NCBI GenBank assembly: GCA_021777635.1
Contig: JAJYDI010000040.1
Location: 1 to 13,140, forward strand
Direction: 5' to 3'
DNA: 13,140 nt
DNA from: Pseudomonadota bacterium
Lineage (GTDB): Bacteria > Pseudomonadota > Gammaproteobacteria > Xanthomonadales > Rhodanobacteraceae
Below, in pieces: positions 7,357-13,140 of this stretch. Every line of letters starts with the position of its first letter. Positions within the stretch are counted from its first letter, which is position 1. The position numbers and the translations under genes were made by a program. Below the pieces are notes generated by a model that worked only from the letters and a program-made list of their open reading frames with translations, did not search any database and had not been told where the DNA came from.

Positions 7357-7395
7357 CGCGCGGCCGAAGCCGCCGCTTCGGCGGCAGACCGCGCG
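7357..7395. terminator. two-tier hairpin between convergent sulfotransferase and acnA
   Basis: The outer arms CGCGCGG (7357-7363) and CCGCGCG (7389-7395) pair perfectly. Inside a small internal loop, GCCGCCG (7369-7375) pairs with CGGCGGC (7379-7385) around a CTT loop. That makes 14 G/C-rich base pairs in a 39-base element between two convergent genes, where a bidirectional terminator is expected. Neither side has a T tract, so termination is inferred from position and stability only. Confidence 0.45.
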
Positions 7396-7452
7396 GTGCC
7401 TCCCGATGACATCCCGTAGCGAGGCGCCGTCCGGCGTTCACGCCCGTACGGT

Positions 7453-10200
<2,748 letters not shown>

Positions 10201-10269
10201 TCCTGACTCCCGGATGATTCGGCAGGCATGCCCAGCGGGCGGGGGCGCGCATGGACGGCTCAGCCGCTT

Positions 10270-10275
10270 ATTATC
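10270..10275 (-). promoter_or_regulatory. possible acnA -10 box
   Basis: On the minus strand GATAAT occurs 70 bases upstream of the acnA start, within the 114-base hflD-acnA gap. It is a 5/6 match to TATAAT and the most AT-rich stretch there. No recognisable -35 lies 16-18 bases before it, so acnA may have its own, possibly activator-dependent, promoter, or may be read through from hflD. Confidence 0.3.
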
Positions 10276-10314
10276 GCCCAAGCCGGCGGCGACGGCGCAG
10301 GACTGCCGCGAGGA

Positions 10315-10938
10315 TCAGCCGACGTCGAGCGAGGCGCGCGCCAGCATGCCGCGCGCGAGCATCGCCACCTGGCGGCGGTGCAGGATCAGTCGCCACGGCC
10401 GCCCCCCCAGCTGGCGCCAAAGCACCGCGGAGCGTACCGCCGCCAGCAAGCACGCGCGGATACGCTCGACCTGGGCCGGCTGATTGAGATGCAGCGGACT
10501 GCCGGTGACCAGCACGCGCGGCCGCAACGTGGAAAGCGTGTCGGCATACAGTTCGGCCAGACGACCCACCACGGTGGCGTGGGTGATGCCGAAATGGTCT
10601 GCTTGGCGCTGGGCGGCGCGCAGGCCTTCCTGGAGCCGGGTCAGCAGATCCGCGTGGGCCATCAGACGTCGCTCCAGGCGCAGCACCGTCAGCGCCATGC
10701 GCGTCAGCGCCGTGTCCGGGCGACCCTCGTCGAGTTGCGCCAGCAGCGTGCGCAGACCCAGTCGCACGCCGCCGCTGCCGCCGAACACCTCGGCGGTACT
10801 GGCGGCATCGATGCGCAGCACGCTGGACAGGCTGGTCTCGAGCGCGCTGGCGTCGCAGCTGCCCTCGGTCGCCAGGCTGCGCACCAGGCTGAGCGCCTGG
10901 AACAATCCGGCGAGGGCAAGCACGCGTTCTTCGTTCAT
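10315..10938 (-). CDS. hflD: high-frequency lysogenization protein HflD
   Basis: A 207-residue, mostly helical protein matching HflD in length (about 205-213). The conserved C-terminal half is clear: [20 protein letters not shown] (129-148), then [20 protein letters not shown] and [20 protein letters not shown] (170-189). In E. coli HflD is a peripheral membrane protein that binds phage lambda CII and affects lysogeny; its role in the host is not well known. It follows mnmA, as in the E. coli nudJ-mnmA-hflD-purB operon. Its ATG (10938-10936) overlaps the mnmA stop as ATGA, so translation is likely coupled and this start is chosen over upstream in-frame Mets. What follows here is acnA, not purB. 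Confidence 0.92.
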   Translation of the reverse strand: MNEERVLALAGLFQALSLVRSLATEGSCDASALETSLSSVLRIDAASTAEVFGGSGGVRLGLRTLLAQLDEGRPDTALTRMALTVLRLERRLMAHADLLTRLQEGLRAAQRQADHFGITHATVVGRLAELYADTLSTLRPRVLVTGSPLHLNQPAQVERIRACLLAAVRSAVLWRQLGGRPWRLILHRRQVAMLARGMLARASLDVG

Positions 10939-12032
10939 TGTTCCGGTTCCAGGCCGCCGAATGCGGCGTCGGTCGTCTCTATGGTGCCACCGCCGAGGCA
11001 CCGGTCGCCGTCATAGAACACCACGGCCTGCCCCGGCGTCACCGCACGCTGGAGAGCATCGAAGCGGACGCTCGCCGACACGGTATCGACATGCACTTCG
11101 CAGGCCTGATCATCCTGGCGATAACGCGTCTTGGCGGAGCAGCGAAATGTCGGCGCGGGCGCTGCCCCATCCACCCAGGTCAGGGCCGAGGCCGTCAATC
11201 GCCGCGACAGCAGCCAGTGTTCATCCTGCGCGACGATCAAGGCATCCGTGGCGATTTCCTTGCCGATCACGTACCACGGGTGCTCGGCCGCACCGCGCAC
11301 GCCGCCCAGACCCAGGCCCTGCCGCTGGCCGAGGGTGTAGTACATGATGCCCGAGTGCTCGCCGAGCACGCGCCCTTCGGGCGTGCGGATCGGCCCGGGG
11401 CGTGCCGCAAGATAACGCGCGAGAAAGCTGCGGAAGTCGCGCTCGCCGATGAAGCAGATGCCCGTGGAATCCTTCTTGGCGTGGTTCGACAGCCCGGCCT
11501 CCCGCGCCAGCCGACGCACGTCGGGCTTGCGCAATTCGCCGAGCGGGAACAGCGTCGCCGCCAGCTGCGTCTGTGCCAGCGCATGCAGGAAATAGCTCTG
11601 GTCCTTGGCGCCATCGATACCGCGCAAAAGCTGGTATCGGCCGTCCCGCTCGCGCACCCGCGCGTAATGGCCGGTGGCGATCTTCTCCGCGCCCAAGGCG
11701 TACGCCGCATCGAGGAAACGCTTGAACTTGATCTCGCGATTGCACAGCACATCCGGATTGGGTGTGCGGCCGGCGGCGTATTCGGCGAGAAACCGCGTAA
11801 ACACGTCGTCCCAGTATTCGGCGGAAAAATCACGAACGTGAAACGGGATGCCGAGCCGGCCCGCCACCGCCACCGCGTCGCGGCGATCGTCCTCGGCCCG
11901 GCAGCCGGGGGCGCGTTCATCCTCGCGCCAGTTGTGCATGAACAGGCCTTCGACCGCATTGCCTGCACGCGCGAGCAGCAGCGCCGCGACCGAGGAGTCG
12001 ACCCCGCCTGACAGGCCGACGATCACGCGCAC
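10935..12032 (-). CDS. mnmA: tRNA-specific 2-thiouridylase MnmA
   Basis: A 365-residue enzyme (E. coli 368). MnmA adenylates U34 of tRNA-Lys, -Glu and -Gln and replaces its 2-oxygen with sulfur relayed by IscS/Tus proteins, improving decoding. The PP-loop ATP site SGGVDSS is at residues 8-14. The two catalytic cysteines are present: Cys97 in [11 protein letters not shown] and Cys193 in [16 protein letters not shown] (121-125), KDQSYFL (143-149) and the C-terminal beta-barrel with LGQRQGLG (234-241) and CLGGGTI (345-351) complete the family pattern. The start is ambiguous: GTG at 12032, giving [10 protein letters not shown], lies 4 bases after the nudJ stop and fits most relatives, whereas ATG at 12050 would add six residues and overlap nudJ. 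Neither has a strong Shine-Dalgarno, suggesting coupling to nudJ. The stop overlaps the hflD ATG. Function is confident. Confidence 0.96.
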   Translation of the reverse strand: MRVIVGLSGGVDSSVAALLLARAGNAVEGLFMHNWREDERAPGCRAEDDRRDAVAVAGRLGIPFHVRDFSAEYWDDVFTRFLAEYAAGRTPNPDVLCNREIKFKRFLDAAYALGAEKIATGHYARVRERDGRYQLLRGIDGAKDQSYFLHALAQTQLAATLFPLGELRKPDVRRLAREAGLSNHAKKDSTGICFIGERDFRSFLARYLAARPGPIRTPEGRVLGEHSGIMYYTLGQRQGLGLGGVRGAAEHPWYVIGKEIATDALIVAQDEHWLLSRRLTASALTWVDGAAPAPTFRCSAKTRYRQDDQACEVHVDTVSASVRFDALQRAVTPGQAVVFYDGDRCLGGGTIETTDAAFGGLEPEQ

Positions 12033-12036
12033 GGAT

Positions 12037-12519
12037 TCACACCGCCGCATCGCGCAGGCGCGCGATGACATCCAGCGGCAGGCGCCGCCCGGCCAGCCAG
12101 GCGTCGACGCTCTTCAGCACCAGCGCGGTGCGCAGGCGCGCTGTCGACGCGGCGATCTCGTCACGCGTCAGCCACAATGCACGCGCGATGCCGTCGTCGA
12201 GCGGCCGATCGGGATGGTGCCGCAGCGCGCGGGCCGCGAACACGAAGCGCAGCGTGGTGTCGCCGGCGCGCGGGTTGATCCAAGGCATCACGCCGACAAA
12301 GTGCTCGGGCGCGACTTCCCAGCCGGTCTCCTCGAGGGTCTCGCGCACGGCGGCGTCAACCAGGTCCTCGCCGGCTTCCAGATGGCCCGCCGGCTGGTTC
12401 AGGCGCAGTTCGCCGTGCACGTCTTCCTCGACCATCAGAAAGCGCTCGCCGTCGGCCACCACGGTGGCGACGGTCACGCGCGGCCGCCATACGCCATCGA
12501 CGGAAAGCTTGCTGGTCAT
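12037..12519 (-). CDS. nudJ: NUDIX hydrolase, NudJ-like phosphatase
   Basis: A 160-residue Nudix hydrolase. The Nudix box is complete at residues 45-67 (GHLEAGE, seven residues, RETLEETGW), giving the metal-binding REUxEE core. Position directly before mnmA and hflD, and the length, match E. coli NudJ, which hydrolyses nucleoside di/triphosphates and the thiamine intermediate HMP-PP. The N-terminus [22 protein letters not shown] also fits this subfamily. The substrate here is inferred from synteny, not proven. An AAGGAG (minus strand, 12536-12531) lies 11 bases before the ATG, a slightly long spacing. It is probably the first gene of the operon with mnmA and hflD, and is divergent from clpS across 117 bases. 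Confidence 0.9.
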   Translation of the reverse strand: MTSKLSVDGVWRPRVTVATVVADGERFLMVEEDVHGELRLNQPAGHLEAGEDLVDAAVRETLEETGWEVAPEHFVGVMPWINPRAGDTTLRFVFAARALRHHPDRPLDDGIARALWLTRDEIAASTARLRTALVLKSVDAWLAGRRLPLDVIARLRDAAV

Positions 12520-12603
12520 CGCGCCGGCGACTCCTTGTCAAAACGTGATTGTGCCATCACCTTGTTCACCCTGGTCCGCGACGGCATCCTCGTGGCCGCG
12601 GCG

Positions 12604-12609
12604 TATACT
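12604..12609 (+). promoter_or_regulatory. possible clpS -10 box
   Basis: TATACT, a 5/6 match to the sigma-70 -10 consensus, lies 27 bases before the clpS ATG, in the 117-base gap divergent from nudJ. It stands out as the only AT-rich hexamer in GC-rich flanks. The -35 position (12581-12586, ACGGCA) is poor. Initiation here would leave a short leader without a clear Shine-Dalgarno. Confidence 0.4.
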
Positions 12610-12636
12610 CGAAACCAATCCAGATCACGAAACGCA

Positions 12637-12963
12637 ATGGCCCAGAATCCGGACCGCGACCAAGAACTCGAACACGGCCTTGCGGTCGAGACGGCAAAGC
12701 CCCGTCTGGAACGCCCGGCGATGTACCAGGTCGTACTGCTCAACGACGATTACACGCCGATGGAATTCGTGGTCGAGGTGTTGCGCACATTCTTCGGCCT
12801 GAACCAGGAGCGCGCGGTACAGGTGATGTTGCACGTCCACCATCGCGGCAAGGGTGTTTGCGGCGTATTCACGCGCGAGGTGGCCGAGACCAAGGTGAAT
12901 CAGGTCAACGATTACGCGCGGGTACATCATCATCCTTTGCTCTGCGCCATGGAAAAGCTGTAG
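12637..12963 (+). CDS. clpS: ATP-dependent Clp protease adaptor ClpS
   Basis: A 108-residue adaptor (E. coli 106). ClpS binds the N-terminal domain of ClpA and delivers N-degron substrates (Leu, Phe, Tyr or Trp at the N-terminus) to ClpAP in the cytoplasm, while inhibiting degradation of other substrates. After a variable 28-residue tail, the folded core starts at [20 protein letters not shown]. The N-degron pocket residues are all present: Asn36, Asp37 and Asp38, Met42 and His68, corresponding to N34/D35/D36/M40/H66 of E. coli. The ClpA-contacting segment [10 protein letters not shown] (78-87) and the terminal [10 protein letters not shown] are conserved. No strong Shine-Dalgarno precedes this ATG; it is chosen because it gives the normal length, while the frame upstream overlaps nudJ. 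clpA follows after 44 bases. Confidence 0.97.
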   Translation: MAQNPDRDQELEHGLAVETAKPRLERPAMYQVVLLNDDYTPMEFVVEVLRTFFGLNQERAVQVMLHVHHRGKGVCGVFTREVAETKVNQVNDYARVHHHPLLCAMEKL

Positions 12964-13007
12964 GCGGACCCCACATCACCGGCATCGGTCAGCGGAGGCC
13001 ATCTCCC

Positions 13008-13140
13008 ATGTTCAGCAAGGATCTCGAGCTCACCATCGGCCAGTGCTACAAGGACGCGCGCGAGCAGCACCACGAGTTCATGACCGTGGAACACCTGCTG
13101 CTGGCCCTGCTCGACAACGCCGCCGCCGTGGCCAGATCGG
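13008..13140 (+). CDS. clpA: ATP-dependent Clp protease ATP-binding subunit ClpA, N-terminal part only
   Basis: The first 44 codons are in the window; the gene continues past the right edge. The protein starts MFSKDLELTIGQCYKDAREQ and continues HHEFMTVEHLLLALLDN, the first half of the Clp N-terminal domain, the surface that docks ClpS. The AAA+ modules are not visible, but adjacency to clpS and this N-terminus indicate ClpA rather than ClpB or ClpC. GGAGG (12994-12998) lies 9 bases before the ATG. ClpA unfolds substrates and feeds them to the ClpP chamber. It is probably cotranscribed with clpS; the 44-base gap shows no terminator. Confidence 0.93.
   Translation, partial: MFSKDLELTIGQCYKDAREQHHEFMTVEHLLLALLDNAAAVARS

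Noticed and set aside
12520..12636. A sigma-70 promoter for nudJ on the minus strand
   Set aside because: The only candidate hexamers (a CACAAT and a TTGACA that overlaps the Shine-Dalgarno) do not pair at a workable spacing.

Overview
This 13.1 kb window is a high-GC chromosomal stretch, almost certainly from a gammaproteobacterium. The gene sets nudJ-mnmA-hflD, clpS-clpA and scpA-scpB-rluB, and the HflD family itself, all point that way. The GC content and gene neighbourhood resemble the Xanthomonadales/Rhodanobacteraceae side, but that placement is inferred from memory of the families and was not tested. All but one of the protein genes look like ordinary housekeeping or conserved accessory genes. 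I saw no tRNA, rRNA, CRISPR array, insertion sequence or phage gene.

Layout. Positions 1-1735 (minus strand) carry a tight chromosome-segregation/ribosome-modification cluster, scpA > scpB > rluB; rluB runs off the left edge. A 477-base gene-poor gap with one clear inverted repeat leads to a small PilZ-domain protein on the plus strand (2213-2563). It meets fadD (minus, 2576-4252) tail to tail. Divergent from fadD is an exported S10-family serine carboxypeptidase (4497-6044), followed by two hairpins, the second a plausible terminator. Next comes a sulfotransferase gene (6422-7340) whose reading frame is broken at a (CAGC)4 tetranucleotide repeat; removing one unit would restore the frame exactly.

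Positions 7453-12519 (minus strand) hold nudJ > mnmA > hflD > acnA. The first three match the order of the E. coli nudJ-mnmA-hflD-purB operon, but here aconitase A follows hflD. Divergent from nudJ, clpS (12637-12963) and the start of clpA (13008 onward, running off the right edge) encode the N-degron adaptor and its AAA+ unfoldase.

Functionally the window combines condensin loading (ScpAB with SMC), rRNA and tRNA modification (RluB, MnmA), fatty-acid activation (FadD), the TCA cycle (AcnA), regulated proteolysis (ClpS/ClpA) and extracytoplasmic peptide trimming (S10 peptidase). No evidence links these into one new system. The most interesting single observation is the repeat-associated frameshift in the sulfotransferase. 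Next are the PilZ-like protein with a degenerate ligand motif behind a 9-bp inverted repeat, and the hflD-acnA junction.
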